Shown here in pieces: positions 24,048 through 33,406 of a DNA stretch of 64,000 nucleotides. The first letter of the stretch is position 1, and each line of letters starts with the position of its first letter. The notes under the pieces are model-generated. The model saw nothing but the letters and a program-made list of their open reading frames with translations, did no database searches and was not told the origin of the DNA. Source of the DNA: Paenibacillus sp. FSL R7-0204 (GTDB lineage Bacteria; Bacillota; Bacilli; Paenibacillales; Paenibacillaceae); the NCBI RefSeq assembly GCF_038002225.1, contig NZ_JBBOCA010000001.1, positions 4,588,001-4,652,000 of the forward strand. The letters are read 5' to 3'. The position numbers and the translations under genes were made by a program.

Positions 24048-25327
24048 TCCACATCCGCACCCAACAAGCGCAAATGATCGAAATACTGCGGATAAGACTT
24101 CGCCACATGATGGGCATCTTTGATAAGCAGCGGCTGGCGGGCCCGCAGGCCTACTACAGTAAGTGCCATAATCACACGGTGGTCATAGTGGGCATTAATC
24201 GTTACGCCGCCTTCCACGCCTTCCGGTGTGCCATGCACAATGATCTCGTCCCGGCGTTCCTCAACCTTCGCACCGGCCCGGGTCAGCTCTGCCAGATAAT
24301 CCGTGATGCGGTCACATTCCTTGTAGCGCAGGTTCTCCACATTGTAGAAGCGTGAGGTCCCTTCAGCAAAAACCGCCGCGGCCACCATAGCCAGGACCGC
24401 ATCAGTTGCCGCATCGCCGTCGAATTCCACCGCCTTCAGAATACCGTTCCCCTGCACATGCACTGTTCCGTTCTCATGGGTGAGCGGCACCTCCATCATC
24501 CGCAGCACATCAACAATGGCCCGCTCCCCCTGCTTGCTTCTCTCAGCCAGCCGGTGAATGGTCACATCCGACTTCGTCACCGCTGCGGCCGCAAGCACTG
24601 CGGCTGATCCCGGATAATCGCCTTGCACCGTATAGGTCTTGGCAGCATAGGTCTGGCGTCCAGGCACCTTGAAGGACATATAATCGTCCGCCGCATGTAC
24701 GATAATCCCTGCCTGCTCCAGCACCTCCAGCGTCTGCCCGATGACCACCTTGGATTTCAGATCATCCAGCACGATGATCTCACTGTCTTCTTCAAGCAGC
24801 GGGGTCAGGAATAGGAGTGCGCTAAGATACTGCGAGCTGACAGCGCCGGAGACGGTAATCCGTCCGCCCTGCGGCTTACCGCCGCGGATCGTAATCGGCA
24901 GCCTTCCGTTATTATGCTCTACTTCAACGCCGAGCTGTCCCAGTGCCAGAATCAGGTCGTCATGCGGCCGTTTGCCGAGGGAATCGGGATACGTATTCAC
25001 GAAGGTAACCTCCGGGCTAAGAGCAGCCACCGCCATCAGGAAGCGCAGCACAGCGCCGGCATTCCCGACATTCAGCTCCTTGACGTCACGGGGATGGCGT
25101 CCGAACCCCTGTACTACGATTTTCTCATCATCTTCGGTGAGGACTGCGCCGAGATCGGCGATACATCTGCGGATCGCGTCGCTGTCCTCGCTGTGGGCGG
25201 GATGGTAAATCGTGCTGACTCCTTCAGAGAGAGCGGCTACCAGCAGGTAGCGCGTAGTGTAGTTTTTGGAGGACAGGGCTCCGAATTCTCCTTGCAGCGT
25301 CGGCGTAGGCCTAACAATAACGTCCAT
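24035..25327 (-). CDS. aroA: 3-phosphoshikimate 1-carboxyvinyltransferase (EPSP synthase)
   Basis: The 430-residue product has the two-domain EPSP synthase layout: LSSKNYTTRYLLVAALSEGV near residue 20 (family SKS/SN.R loop), VGNAGAVLRFLMAVAALSPE near residue 90, VSSQYLSALLFLTP, QGDYPGSAAVLAAAA, and RYKECDRI...HYDHRVIM near the end (family RxKE and DHR). It makes EPSP from PEP and shikimate-3-phosphate. The loop that is usually GNAGT..R in the family reads GNAGAVLR, so the Thr after the glycine is Ala. ATG follows AAGGAGCG. aroK lies 0.5 kb away on the same strand behind the divergent rhodanese gene. Confidence 0.93.
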   Translation of the reverse strand: MDVIVRPTPTLQGEFGALSSKNYTTRYLLVAALSEGVSTIYHPAHSEDSDAIRRCIADLGAVLTEDDEKIVVQGFGRHPRDVKELNVGNAGAVLRFLMAVAALSPEVTFVNTYPDSLGKRPHDDLILALGQLGVEVEHNNGRLPITIRGGKPQGGRITVSGAVSSQYLSALLFLTPLLEEDSEIIVLDDLKSKVVIGQTLEVLEQAGIIVHAADDYMSFKVPGRQTYAAKTYTVQGDYPGSAAVLAAAAVTKSDVTIHRLAERSKQGERAIVDVLRMMEVPLTHENGTVHVQGNGILKAVEFDGDAATDAVLAMVAAAVFAEGTSRFYNVENLRYKECDRITDYLAELTRAGAKVEERRDEIIVHGTPEGVEGGVTINAHYDHRVIMALTVVGLRARQPLLIKDAHHVAKSYPQYFDHLRLLGADVEWVK

Positions 25328-25374
25328 AGTATAAGCGCTCCTTCATCATATATAGTCTGTATGTACGGTCCTGT

Positions 25375-25404
25375 TTGACAGGGTAATCCGCAGTTGTGTT
25401 ATCA
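25375..25404 (+). promoter_or_regulatory. Promoter of the rhodanese gene
   Basis: TTGACA at 25375-25380 and TTATCA at 25399-25404, 18 bp apart, 50 bp before the ATG. Confidence 0.5.
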
Positions 25405-25453
25405 TTGCTTGAAGAGAATCCATCCCCATCTGGGCAGAAAAGAGGGTACTACC

Positions 25454-25762
25454 ATGAATGAAATTCCGCAAATTACACCGCAGGAGCTGCGTAAGCGGCT
25501 CGCTGCCGGTGAAGAGCTTGTACTGATCGACGTCCGTGAAGAGGATGAGGTTGCCTTCGGCATGATTCCCGGCGCGCAGCATATCCCGATGGGCCAGATC
25601 CCGCAGCAGACGGAGAAGCTTCCGGCAGACACTGAGATCATCTTCATCTGCCGTTCCGGCAACCGCAGCCAGCGGGTCTGTGAATATCTGCAGCAATTCG
25701 GCATTCAAGGCTCTAACCTGAGCGGCGGCATGATCGAGTGGGATGATACCAGCGAGGAATAA
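25454..25762 (+). CDS. Rhodanese-like domain protein
   Basis: The ATG at 25454 is preceded by AGAGGG and begins MNEIPQITPQELRKRLAAGE; the frame open upstream is not supported by a binding site. The 102-residue protein is a single rhodanese domain: LVLIDVREEDEVAFGMIPGA and active-site loop IFICRSGNRSQRVCEYLQQF with catalytic Cys. Such proteins carry persulfide sulfur in the cytosol. It lies between aroA and aroK but in the opposite direction, with its own promoter; no functional link is implied. Confidence 0.93.
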   Translation: MNEIPQITPQELRKRLAAGEELVLIDVREEDEVAFGMIPGAQHIPMGQIPQQTEKLPADTEIIFICRSGNRSQRVCEYLQQFGIQGSNLSGGMIEWDDTSEE

Positions 25763-25800
25763 TCTTCATCCTGATGAATAACGCCAACACACATAAAAGC

Positions 25801-26307
25801 TCAAGCGCGGTAACGCAGTAAAATGTATTGCGAGACCTCAGCCACATTCAGCTCCGTTGTATCGACCGTGCAATGCGCGAAACGGTAAGCTTCCCTGCGC
25901 TGTTCCATAATGGAACGGACCCGGTTTGCCGCATTGCCGGCGAGCAGCGGCCGGTTCTCATCCCCGCTGACCCGTTCAATAATGGTATCCTCCGAGGCTG
26001 TAAGAGCCACAACGAATCCATGCTCGAGCATGACTTCCGCATTCCCTGGCGCAAGCACCGCCCCTCCGCCTGTAGAGATCACTTTGCGCTCTCCCAGCAG
26101 CATTTCCTGAAGCACCGCTGATTCAATGCTCCGGAATGCCTGCTCTCCGCCTTCTGCGAAGATATCCGCAATACTGCGCCCTTCTCTCCCGGTAATCACT
26201 GCATCCAGATCAACCAGTTCATAGTCAAGCTCCTCGGCCAGAATGGCGCCTACTGTAGATTTCCCTGTAGCCATCATCCCGACGAGAATGATATTTCGAT
26301 CGTCCAT
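25801..26307 (-). CDS. aroK: Shikimate kinase
   Basis: I start at ATG 26307 (MDDRNIILVGMMATGKSTVG), preceded by TTGGAGGTTGTT; the upstream ATG lacks spacing. The 168-residue length is usual. The Walker A loop GMMATGKSTVG, the shikimate-binding DLDAVITGREGRSIADIF and GGEQAFRSIES, STGGGAVL, and lid/adenine regions (ENRPLLAGNAANRV) are all visible. It phosphorylates shikimate, upstream of aroA in the pathway, and the two genes sit close together here. Confidence 0.94.
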   Translation of the reverse strand: MDDRNIILVGMMATGKSTVGAILAEELDYELVDLDAVITGREGRSIADIFAEGGEQAFRSIESAVLQEMLLGERKVISTGGGAVLAPGNAEVMLEHGFVVALTASEDTIIERVSGDENRPLLAGNAANRVRSIMEQRREAYRFAHCTVDTTELNVAEVSQYILLRYRA

Positions 26308-26425
26308 AACAACCTCCAAGCCGCGACATTTGTCATATCATAACACAGGGTGAAAAGTTTGCACAATGCCGGCAGCCTTCATTTTGAAGCGGGCTGTACC
26401 TGCCATGGCTATGCCTCATGGATGC

Positions 26426-26472
26426 AAAAAACCCGAAAGCCCTCCGCATGAAGCGAAAAAGCATCTCGGGTT
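26426..26472 (-). terminator. gnd terminator
   Basis: AACCCGA and TCGGGTT flank a long partly paired interior on the minus strand, followed by TTTTTTG. Confidence 0.65.
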
Positions 26473-26499
26473 CCTAAGCATTAAGCTGAACGCTGCCTG

Positions 26500-27912
26500 T
26501 TACTCCGCCAGCCAGTTGTGGTGGAACACGCCTTCTTTATCCACACGCTTAAAGGTGTGAGCGCCGAAATAATCGCGCTGCGCCTGCAGCAGGTTCGCCG
26601 GAAGACGTTCTGTACGGTAGCTGTCGTAGTATGCAAGGGCGCTGGAGAATCCCGGAACCGGAATACCCAGAGTTACTGCCGAAGCGATAACCTTGCGCCA
26701 TGCCGACTGGTAGTTGTCCATAACATCCTTGAAGAACGGATCAAGCAGAAGGTTCTTCAGCTCAGCATTGCTCTCATATGCATCTGTGATGTTCTGCAGG
26801 AACCGGGAACGGATGATACAGCCGCCGCGCCAGATCTTGGCCAGCTCGCCGTATTTCAGATTCCAGCCGTATTCGTCAGAAGCCACACGCAGCTGGGCGA
26901 AGCCCTGGGCATACGATACGATCTTGCTGGCGAACAACGCTTTACGCACGTTCTCGATGAATTCAGCCTTGTCACCATCGAATGGAGCCGTAGCAGGGCC
27001 GCTTAGCACCTTGCTGGCTTCAACGCGTTCTTCCTTCATGGCAGACAGGAAGCGGGAGAAGACGGATTCGGTAATCATGGACAGCGGTACGCCGAGATCC
27101 AGCGAGCTTTGGCTTGTCCACTTGCCGGTACCCTTTTGTCCGGCAGCGTCAAGGATGACATCCACCATCGGCTTGCCGGTCTCTTCGTCATACTGGGCGA
27201 AGATATCCTTCGTAATCTCAATCAGATAGCTGTCCAGCTCGCCATTGTTCCATTCGGCGAAGGTGCTGTGCAGCTCCTTGGCATCCAGACCCAGGACGTC
27301 CTTGAGCAGATGGTAGGCTTCGCCAATCAGCTGCATGTCGCCATACTCGATGCCGTTATGCACCATTTTCACATAGTGTCCTGCACCGTCCGGCCCGATA
27401 TATGTACAGCAAGGCTCTCCGCCCACATGGGCTGAAATCGCCGTAAGGATAGGTTCAACCAGCTTATACGCGCTTTCCTGACCGCCTGGCATAATGGAAG
27501 GGCCCTTGAGCGCGCCTTCTTCACCGCCGGACACGCCGGTGCCGACGAAGCGGAAACCTTTGTCTTCAAGATATTTACTGCGGCGTACCGTGTCAGGGAA
27601 ATAAGCGTTACCGCCATCGATGATGATATCGCCTTGATCCAAGAACGGCAGAAGCTGCTCAATGGTGGCATCCGTAGCCTGGCCTGCCTGAACCATGATC
27701 AGAATCTTGCGCGGTACTTCCAGCGACCCTACGAACTCTTCAACGGAGAACGTGCCCACCAGATTCTTGCCTGCTGCTTCTGCGACCAGATCATGTGTCT
27801 TCTCCGGGGAACGGTTAAACACGGATACGCTGAAGCCTTTGCTCTCGATGTTAAGAGCCAAATTTTTGCCCATTACCGCCAAGCCAATAACGCCGATTTG
27901 TTGTTTTGACAT
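26500..27912 (-). CDS. gnd: 6-phosphogluconate dehydrogenase, decarboxylating
   Basis: I place the start at ATG 27912 ([20 protein letters not shown]), preceded by GGTGGAGAACC; the frame is open further upstream but unsupported. Length is 470 residues, usual for the family. NADP-binding [20 protein letters not shown], the substrate loop [20 protein letters not shown], catalytic Lys region [40 protein letters not shown] and C-terminal [19 protein letters not shown]. It makes ribulose-5-phosphate in the pentose-phosphate pathway. Single gene with its own promoter. Confidence 0.97.
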   Translation of the reverse strand: MSKQQIGVIGLAVMGKNLALNIESKGFSVSVFNRSPEKTHDLVAEAAGKNLVGTFSVEEFVGSLEVPRKILIMVQAGQATDATIEQLLPFLDQGDIIIDGGNAYFPDTVRRSKYLEDKGFRFVGTGVSGGEEGALKGPSIMPGGQESAYKLVEPILTAISAHVGGEPCCTYIGPDGAGHYVKMVHNGIEYGDMQLIGEAYHLLKDVLGLDAKELHSTFAEWNNGELDSYLIEITKDIFAQYDEETGKPMVDVILDAAGQKGTGKWTSQSSLDLGVPLSMITESVFSRFLSAMKEERVEASKVLSGPATAPFDGDKAEFIENVRKALFASKIVSYAQGFAQLRVASDEYGWNLKYGELAKIWRGGCIIRSRFLQNITDAYESNAELKNLLLDPFFKDVMDNYQSAWRKVIASAVTLGIPVPGFSSALAYYDSYRTERLPANLLQAQRDYFGAHTFKRVDKEGVFHHNWLAE

Positions 27913-27968
27913 CTGGTTCTCCACCCTTTGCACCCTGTATTTTTGTGAAATCCATTTCTCGCAGTATA

Positions 27969-27997
27969 AGAATACCACCCTTTGTCAGAGACAGCAA
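27969..27997 (-). promoter_or_regulatory. Probable gnd promoter
   Basis: On the minus strand TTGCTG (27997-27992) and TATTCT (27974-27969) are 17 bp apart, about 60 bases before the gnd ATG. Confidence 0.45.
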
Positions 27998-28128
27998 AGT
28001 TCTGCCTGCGAAAGAGAGATCAATTTCATTGACAAACTTCGATCCATCAGGGAAATTGCTCACAATGACTATTTTAACGGTTTTGTGCGCAGAAGTGAAC
28101 CCCCTCCTCCAGAAAGGCACAACAAGTG

Positions 28129-28168
28129 GAAACGGCTTTGCCGTCCTTTTAAAGGACGGTACCGTTTC
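28129..28168. repeat. Long imperfect hairpin in the gnd upstream region
   Basis: GAAACGG...GCCGTCC pairs with GGACGGT..CCGTTTC over a TTTTAAA loop; no T-run follows on either strand, so it is not a standard terminator. The 360-base gap 27913-28275 otherwise holds the gnd promoter and the terminator of the next gene. Confidence 0.55.
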
Positions 28169-28222
28169 AGCGAGAAATAGAAGAATAATGTATAGCGTGA
28201 AACCTATACATTCTTATAATTT

Positions 28223-28250
28223 AAAAGAACACCCCGCTATGGGATGCCCT
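28223..28250 (-). terminator. Terminator of the 28276-28872 gene
   Basis: GCATCCC and GGGGTGT flank ATAGC on the minus strand, then TCTTTT. Confidence 0.55.
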
Positions 28251-28275
28251 TAATCGTAATTATTCACTCTGCGCA

Positions 28276-28872
28276 CTACCACTCCAGCGCTGCAAGCTCC
28301 CTGGTCAATTGCTCAAGCCTCGCTGTGCTGGCCGCCACCGCTTCCGTATCGCGCTCACGCATAGCATCATTCAGCAAGTCGAGCTGTTCATCCACGGCAA
28401 GCCTGCGGTCGCGGATTCGCTCTTCGCCCTCAATGGAGTAGAACAGCTTCGTTAACTCCTGATCCGACAGCAGCGGCCCCTTCTGGTACAGCACCCGCTG
28501 CTGATAACCGGAAATCTCTACCAGGCGGATGACTTCACCGAATAAAATATTCTCTATAATGATCTGACGGTCGCGGAAGCGCTTGACAACGGCATGACCT
28601 CTCATATCCCCAATCAGCTTCTCCATCCATTCTGACAGGCGCGCATCACGGATCATGTAGTCTCCCACCAGCTTGAAGCCGTCCTTAATCCGCTGGAAGC
28701 GCAGCTTCACAAGCTTGCGGCCGGTGCGCACCGAAATAAGAAAAACACTCTCGTTCTCACTCCAGTACAGGGAATAACCTTCCTTGATCAAGTCCTTGAT
28801 TAGATCCTGGATATGTTGTCTGTCAAACCGCAGCTCCAGATTGCAGTACTCCACTTCATCGTTTTTGTTCAC
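28276..28872 (-). CDS. Conserved hypothetical protein, non-secreted
   Basis: The 198-residue product starts GTG (MNKNDEVEYCNLELRFDRQH) after GGGGGAG. No named family comes to mind. It has an N-terminal region with alternating hydrophobic strands and a helical, charged C-terminal half (RRLAVDEQLDLLNDAMRERD, TARLEQLTRELAALE) that looks like a short coiled coil. No signal peptide and no membrane helix. Single gene with its own terminator. Function unknown. Confidence 0.75.
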   Translation of the reverse strand: MNKNDEVEYCNLELRFDRQHIQDLIKDLIKEGYSLYWSENESVFLISVRTGRKLVKLRFQRIKDGFKLVGDYMIRDARLSEWMEKLIGDMRGHAVVKRFRDRQIIIENILFGEVIRLVEISGYQQRVLYQKGPLLSDQELTKLFYSIEGEERIRDRRLAVDEQLDLLNDAMRERDTEAVAASTARLEQLTRELAALEW

Positions 28873-29115
28873 GGCACTCCCCCCTAACTGCTTGATTTAA
28901 GCATAGTCAGCTTCATGGCCTAACCTAAGAGTAGAACAGACTGCCGGACCTCCGCTTGCACCTTGGTTCTTTGTTTGGCTTACACTTATTTTATACTTCA
29001 TAATATGTAGCGGTAACTTGGTTTATTGACTATTTTTACCCGTTTTCGGCCTTTTCCAAACGCTGGTACCCGCTTTAGATGTTATGAACCAGCCCTTTAT
29101 ACGCAAAAACAGCAA

Positions 29116-29157
29116 TAAAGCCGCATTCCTCCTCTTTTTCAGGCGGTCTGCGGCTTA
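29116..29157 (-). terminator. Terminator of the MFS gene
   Basis: AAGCCGCA and TGCGGCTT flank a 25-base interior on the minus strand; T-run is short (TATTG). The rest of the 28873-29199 gap holds no gene I can support. Confidence 0.5.
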
Positions 29158-29199
29158 TTGCATTTCCACACCGGGTTCAGTCCCTTGTGCTCGCTCTTG

Positions 29200-30489
29200 T
29201 CAGTGTGCCCTGGCGTGCTTCAGCTTTGTCCGGTGGACGATCAGCAGATGCAGGCCGAATAATACAACCATTACTCCTGCGCTGGCCAGAAAAGGAGCAC
29301 CGTGGCTGACCGTATCCCATAGCTTGCCTGATACCACCGGGCCAGCAACCATCCCTGAGCCCTGCAGCGTCAGGAAGAGCCCCCAGACGGTCCCGCGTTC
29401 GCCCTCCGGCACCTGCTTGGCCAGGAAGGCGTTCCACGCCGGAAGAATCAACGCATAGCTGATCCCGACCAGAGCTACCGCTACGAAGGCCAGCGGCAGC
29501 CAGCGGACCTGTGAGAAGAAGGCCATGGAGCAGGCTGCCAGCAGGAATCCGATATTGAGGAAGATGGAGGTGCCGACCTTATCGACCAGCTTCCCGGCGG
29601 GTATAAGTGTCAGCACGGTAATCCCTCCCCCGGCAATCAGCAGCAGGCTGAACTGGTTGGGGGTGACATGCAGCTCCGAGCGTGCGAACAAGGTGACCAC
29701 CGGCGTCATAAGCCCGATCGCAAAGGCCTGCAGGAACAATGCCGGGAACAGCAGGCGGCTTACCTTCAGGGAGGAGGTGACCTGCTGCCAGGTCCGCTTC
29801 AGACTCTCCAAGGGCCTTACCGGCTTACGCGGCACTGGCGGTCCCTCCGCCGATATCTCGCGGACAGCGCGCGGCGCATGGCCGCCGATCTTTGAAGGCA
29901 GGAACAGCGCCACGGCTACCACAGCGGCAGCGAAGCCCATCAGCACCAGAAAGACCGTCCGGTAGCCCTGTCCGCCATGATCCATCATGAAGTTGACGAT
30001 AATCGGACCGACGCCGGTTCCGGCCAGTGACGCCATCTCCACCGCCCCCATGGCTGCACCGCTGCTGCCGCTACGGGTAGAGCCCGCCAGCTCGGTGATG
30101 CCCGTCATCGTACAAGGCCACAGCGGCGAGGTGCCTATCCCCAGAATCAGACAGGCGATGGACAAGCTTACGGCATCTTTGGCATAGATAATCAGCCCGA
30201 CAGCCACCACAAGCAGCACCAGAGCACCAGTCATCGTCCAGCGGTAACCGATCCGCTCCATGACCCAGCCGAACGGGCTGCGAAACAGGTTATCCCCGAG
30301 ATACTGCAGCGCGAAGGCGAACCCGACCACCGTTACGGAGAGGCCCAGAATATTCTCCATATAGACCGGCAGCAAGGCTACCAGCAGCGATCCTTTGACG
30401 AATTCGACCAGGAAAATAATGATCCACATTTCTAATATGAACGGTGAGGCTAAACTGATATGCATACGTTCCGCTGCTTTGCCAGACAT
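29200..30489 (-). CDS. Major facilitator superfamily transporter
   Basis: I start at ATG 30489 (MSGKAAERMHISLASPFILE), with AGGATG about 8 bases upstream. The 429-residue product has about twelve hydrophobic segments and the usual loops of drug/sugar MFS proteins (FRSPFGWVMERIGYRWTMTG between helices 2 and 3). A basic loop follows helix 6 (APRAVREISAEGPPVPRKPV). The substrate cannot be inferred. It is divergent from the speA-like gene, with about 145 bases between starts. Confidence 0.88.
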   Translation of the reverse strand: MSGKAAERMHISLASPFILEMWIIIFLVEFVKGSLLVALLPVYMENILGLSVTVVGFAFALQYLGDNLFRSPFGWVMERIGYRWTMTGALVLLVVAVGLIIYAKDAVSLSIACLILGIGTSPLWPCTMTGITELAGSTRSGSSGAAMGAVEMASLAGTGVGPIIVNFMMDHGGQGYRTVFLVLMGFAAAVVAVALFLPSKIGGHAPRAVREISAEGPPVPRKPVRPLESLKRTWQQVTSSLKVSRLLFPALFLQAFAIGLMTPVVTLFARSELHVTPNQFSLLLIAGGGITVLTLIPAGKLVDKVGTSIFLNIGFLLAACSMAFFSQVRWLPLAFVAVALVGISYALILPAWNAFLAKQVPEGERGTVWGLFLTLQGSGMVAGPVVSGKLWDTVSHGAPFLASAGVMVVLFGLHLLIVHRTKLKHARAH

Positions 30490-30634
30490 TTCATCACATC
30501 CTAGTATTATGTTGATTGATTTGTTATACTGATGCTTGCTCAAGTAGAAATGGGTATTCAGTCCCTTTGGGGACACCTTTTTGCTTCAGCGAAATCAAAA
30601 AACCACTCTTCGCGAAAGGTTGTGACAGCATTAA

Positions 30635-32110
30635 ATGAATCAACAAGCTACTCCCCTCTTCACTGCTCTCAAAAAGCATGCCGCCGGAAATCCAGTTCAA
30701 TTCCATATTCCGGGACATAAGAAGGGGCTAGGGACCGATGCCGAATTCCGTGAGTTTATCGGCGATAACGCTCTATCCATAGATTTGATCAATATTGCAC
30801 CGCTTGATGATCTTCATCAGCCCACCGGGGTCATTCTTGAAGCTCAGAAGCTGGCTGCAGAGGCTTTCGGCGCCGATTACACGTATTTCAGTGTACAAGG
30901 CACGAGCAATGCCATCATGACTATGATCCTCTCTGTCTGCTCAGAAGGAGACAAAATTATTGTGCCGCGCAATATTCACAAATCAGTGATGTCGGCCATT
31001 ATTTTCTCCGGAGCCAAGCCTATTTTCGTCTCTCCTGTACAGGATGAGAATCTTGGGATAGACCACGGCATAACCACCAGCTCGCTGGAACGGGCTTTAA
31101 GGCGCCATCCGGATGCCAAAGGTGTCCTCGTTATCAATCCAACGTATTTTGGCGTATGCGCCGACCTCCGTTCGATTGTCGACCTGGCCCATAGTTACGG
31201 GGTTCCCGTACTTGTGGACGAGGCACATGGAGTACTGATTCATTTTCATGAGGACTTACCGGTATCGGCCATGCAGGCCGGCGCAGACCTGGCAGCAACC
31301 AGTGTGCATAAGCTGGGCGGCTCCATGACGCAGAGCTCGGTACTGAATCTCAATGCCAAGACGGGTCTTGTCAACCCACAGCGGGTACAGACCATTCTCA
31401 GCATGCTGACCACTACTTCAACCTCATATATTCTGCTTGCCTCTCTGGATACCTCCAGACGCAATCTTGCCCTGAACGGACATGAGATGGCGGCCAGAAC
31501 TATTGCCCTGTCCAACTATGCCCGTAATTCGATCAATGAGATCGAGGGGCTGTACAGCTTCGGCAAAGAAATTCTCGGAACAGAAGCCACCTTCAATCAT
31601 GATCCGACGAAGCTGAACATTCATGTACGGCATCTGGGCATTACCGGTTACGAGACCGAGAACTGGCTACGGCAGAAGTATAACATCGAAGTTGAACTCA
31701 GCGACATGTATAATATTCTTTGCCTGATTACCCCTGGAGATACCAAAGAATCTGTAGATAAGCTGCTTGCTGCGCTACAGGTGCTCTCAGCGATCCATTA
31801 CAGCAAGGGTGAGATCTATGAGCTTAAGGTACAGGTGCCGAATATCCCGCAGCTGGCCCTAATCCCGAGAGATGCCTTCTACGCGGATACGCAGCTGATT
31901 CCCTTCCGGGAGTCTGCCGGTTACATCATTGCAGAGTTCATCTACGTCTATCCGCCGGGTATCCCTATTCTTCTCCCTGGAGAAGTTATTACCCAGGATA
32001 ATATCGACTATATCATCGACCATGTAGAAATCGGATTACCTGTCAAAGGACCCGAGGACCGCAGCATTACCAATATAAAAGTCATTGTCGAAGCAGAGCC
32101 TATCTCCTAA
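30635..32110 (+). CDS. speA: Orn/Lys/Arg decarboxylase-family PLP enzyme, probable arginine decarboxylase
   Basis: The 491-residue product has the size of Bacillus SpeA (490). It starts MNQQATPLFTALKKHAAGNP and shows QFHIPGHKKGLGTDAEFREF (GHKkG signature of the family), VQGTSNAIMTMILSVCSEGD, PTYFGVCADLRSIVDLAHS, VDEAHGVLIHF and SVHKLGGSMTQSSVLNLN, whose Lys should form the Schiff base with PLP. SpeA makes agmatine from arginine for polyamine synthesis. Lysine decarboxylases of the same family (YaaO) look alike, so the substrate is not certain. Single gene, bidirectional terminator after. Confidence 0.85.
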   Translation: MNQQATPLFTALKKHAAGNPVQFHIPGHKKGLGTDAEFREFIGDNALSIDLINIAPLDDLHQPTGVILEAQKLAAEAFGADYTYFSVQGTSNAIMTMILSVCSEGDKIIVPRNIHKSVMSAIIFSGAKPIFVSPVQDENLGIDHGITTSSLERALRRHPDAKGVLVINPTYFGVCADLRSIVDLAHSYGVPVLVDEAHGVLIHFHEDLPVSAMQAGADLAATSVHKLGGSMTQSSVLNLNAKTGLVNPQRVQTILSMLTTTSTSYILLASLDTSRRNLALNGHEMAARTIALSNYARNSINEIEGLYSFGKEILGTEATFNHDPTKLNIHVRHLGITGYETENWLRQKYNIEVELSDMYNILCLITPGDTKESVDKLLAALQVLSAIHYSKGEIYELKVQVPNIPQLALIPRDAFYADTQLIPFRESAGYIIAEFIYVYPPGIPILLPGEVITQDNIDYIIDHVEIGLPVKGPEDRSITNIKVIVEAEPIS

Positions 32111-32137
32111 GGCTTGTCCCATAGCAGTGCGACATGC

Positions 32138-32171
32138 AAAACCCCGATACGTATAGAGTATCGGGGTTTTG
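32138..32171 (+). terminator. Bidirectional terminator
   Basis: AAAACCCCGATA pairs with TATCGGGGTTTT; it separates the speA-like gene from the convergent DUF1292 gene. Confidence 0.9.
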
Positions 32172-32187
32172 CATGAATGCCTGAAAT

Positions 32188-32511
32188 CTATTCTTGCTGG
32201 GCAAGCAGCTCGTTATAAGCTTCTTCAACAGCTTTCCATTCAGCTTCATCTTCAATGTTGTACAGAACCATTTCCTCATCTTCTTCTTCCATACGAAGGA
32301 TGATTCCGTCCGCTTCCGGGTTCTCGCGCTCAAGCAGCAGGGCGTACAACTTCTCGCCTACGTCGAACGTTTCTACCAGTACCATTTCTACATCTTCGCC
32401 CTGCTCGTTCGTCAAGGTCAGCACAAACTCCTCGTGCTCATGGTCGTGATCATGTCCGCAACCGCATGCTTCACCATGTTCATGGCCATGCTCATGTTTG
32501 TGATCGCTCAT
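32188..32511 (-). CDS. DUF1292 (YrzB-like) protein with His-rich N-terminus
   Basis: The 107-residue product starts MSDHKHEHGHEHGEACGCGH, a His/Cys-rich tail, then the DUF1292 core (FVLTLTNEQGEDVEMVLVET, EADGIILRMEEEDEEMVLYN, EWKAVEEAYNELLAQQE). The core is acidic. Family members are conserved in Bacillota next to ruvX/yrzL, which are not present here; the function is unknown. The His/Cys tail might bind metal. ATG follows TGAGGTTTTACA. Single gene. Confidence 0.88.
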   Translation of the reverse strand: MSDHKHEHGHEHGEACGCGHDHDHEHEEFVLTLTNEQGEDVEMVLVETFDVGEKLYALLLERENPEADGIILRMEEEDEEMVLYNIEDEAEWKAVEEAYNELLAQQE

Positions 32512-32594
32512 TGTAAAACCTCACTTTAATTGAATTATCCTACATTTGGTATCGTAACACGTAAGATAAGGACAGGTCAATTTGCAGGAGGGAC

Positions 32595-33149
32595 TTAATT
32601 CTTGGATGAAGCCGTAACTACCTTCTCGGACACAAGAATGTAATCTCCGTTCCTCGACGCCTTCATGAAGAAGCCTACGCTATATTTGCCAGGTTCCTTG
32701 AAATCATAGGTGAATTCCGGTGTGGAGAACCAGAAATCCTCATTCTTGGAGCCGACGGCATCCTCGAGAATATCCTTCACATTCCCGGCAGGATCGGTGA
32801 TTGCCACCTTCACGGCAGCGATGCTGTCCTTGAGGCTGTCCACCTGCGTCAGAATCTTCATCTTCAGCTTGCCTGTGTTGACATTGCCGAATACCGTGTC
32901 GCCTTTGAACAGTACAATATGAACATTCGGCTTGAGGATCGTCACTCTGCCCGAGCCGTCCCAGCTGACGATACCCCCGGCCTCCCTGGCGGGAATATAG
33001 GTCTTGCCGTCAATCAAATAGCCGCCATCGGCTATTTCCTTTCCATTGCTCCATACTTTGATCCTCTGGTTCACAGCGTCCGCGAACAAATAGGAGCTTC
33101 CCATCATGAAAAACACAACCGTGCACAGAGCAATTTTTCTCCATCTCAT
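32595..33149 (-). CDS. Secreted protein with copper-amine-oxidase-N-like stalk domain
   Basis: The 184-residue product begins with a signal peptide (MRWRKIALCTVVFFMMGSSY LFA, cleavage after ADA is plausible). The mature protein contains a short stalk-type domain (IKVWSNGKEIADGGYLIDGK TYIPAREAGGIVSWDG) and a beta-rich part without a recognised family. Domains of this kind are frequent in Paenibacillus surface proteins; binding partner unknown. The ATG follows GGAGGGGCTTTACA. Confidence 0.75.
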   Translation of the reverse strand: MRWRKIALCTVVFFMMGSSYLFADAVNQRIKVWSNGKEIADGGYLIDGKTYIPAREAGGIVSWDGSGRVTILKPNVHIVLFKGDTVFGNVNTGKLKMKILTQVDSLKDSIAAVKVAITDPAGNVKDILEDAVGSKNEDFWFSTPEFTYDFKEPGKYSVGFFMKASRNGDYILVSEKVVTASSKN

Positions 33150-33342
33150 TGTAAAGCCCCTCCAAATAATTCATGCTGTTAATGTATACTGCTAAGCCTT
33201 CGACAAGTTGCGCAGAATTCAGGGATTTATTTCTTTTTGCAGAAGAAAAGAAAACCAAGCTCTTCAGCAACCGGTTTCGGTATGTGCAGCAGACCTTAAC
33301 GATGCATTTCCAGAGAGTCCGAAGGTGCCCTTAACACATAGA

Positions 33343-33390
33343 AACGACCGGACTTCAGCGCCTGTAAGACGCCTGTCCGGCCGTTCCCCC
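33343..33390 (-). terminator. Terminator of the DUF3892 gene
   Basis: ACGGCCGGAC and GTCCGGTCGT flank an inner stem on the minus strand, followed by TTTC. Confidence 0.6.
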
Positions 33391-33406
33391 TGTTATCTAT
33401 GCCCGG

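Noticed and set aside
27921..27936. CCCTTTGCACCC near the gnd start, like the 9-bp repeat
   Set aside because: Only one and a half units; easily by chance.
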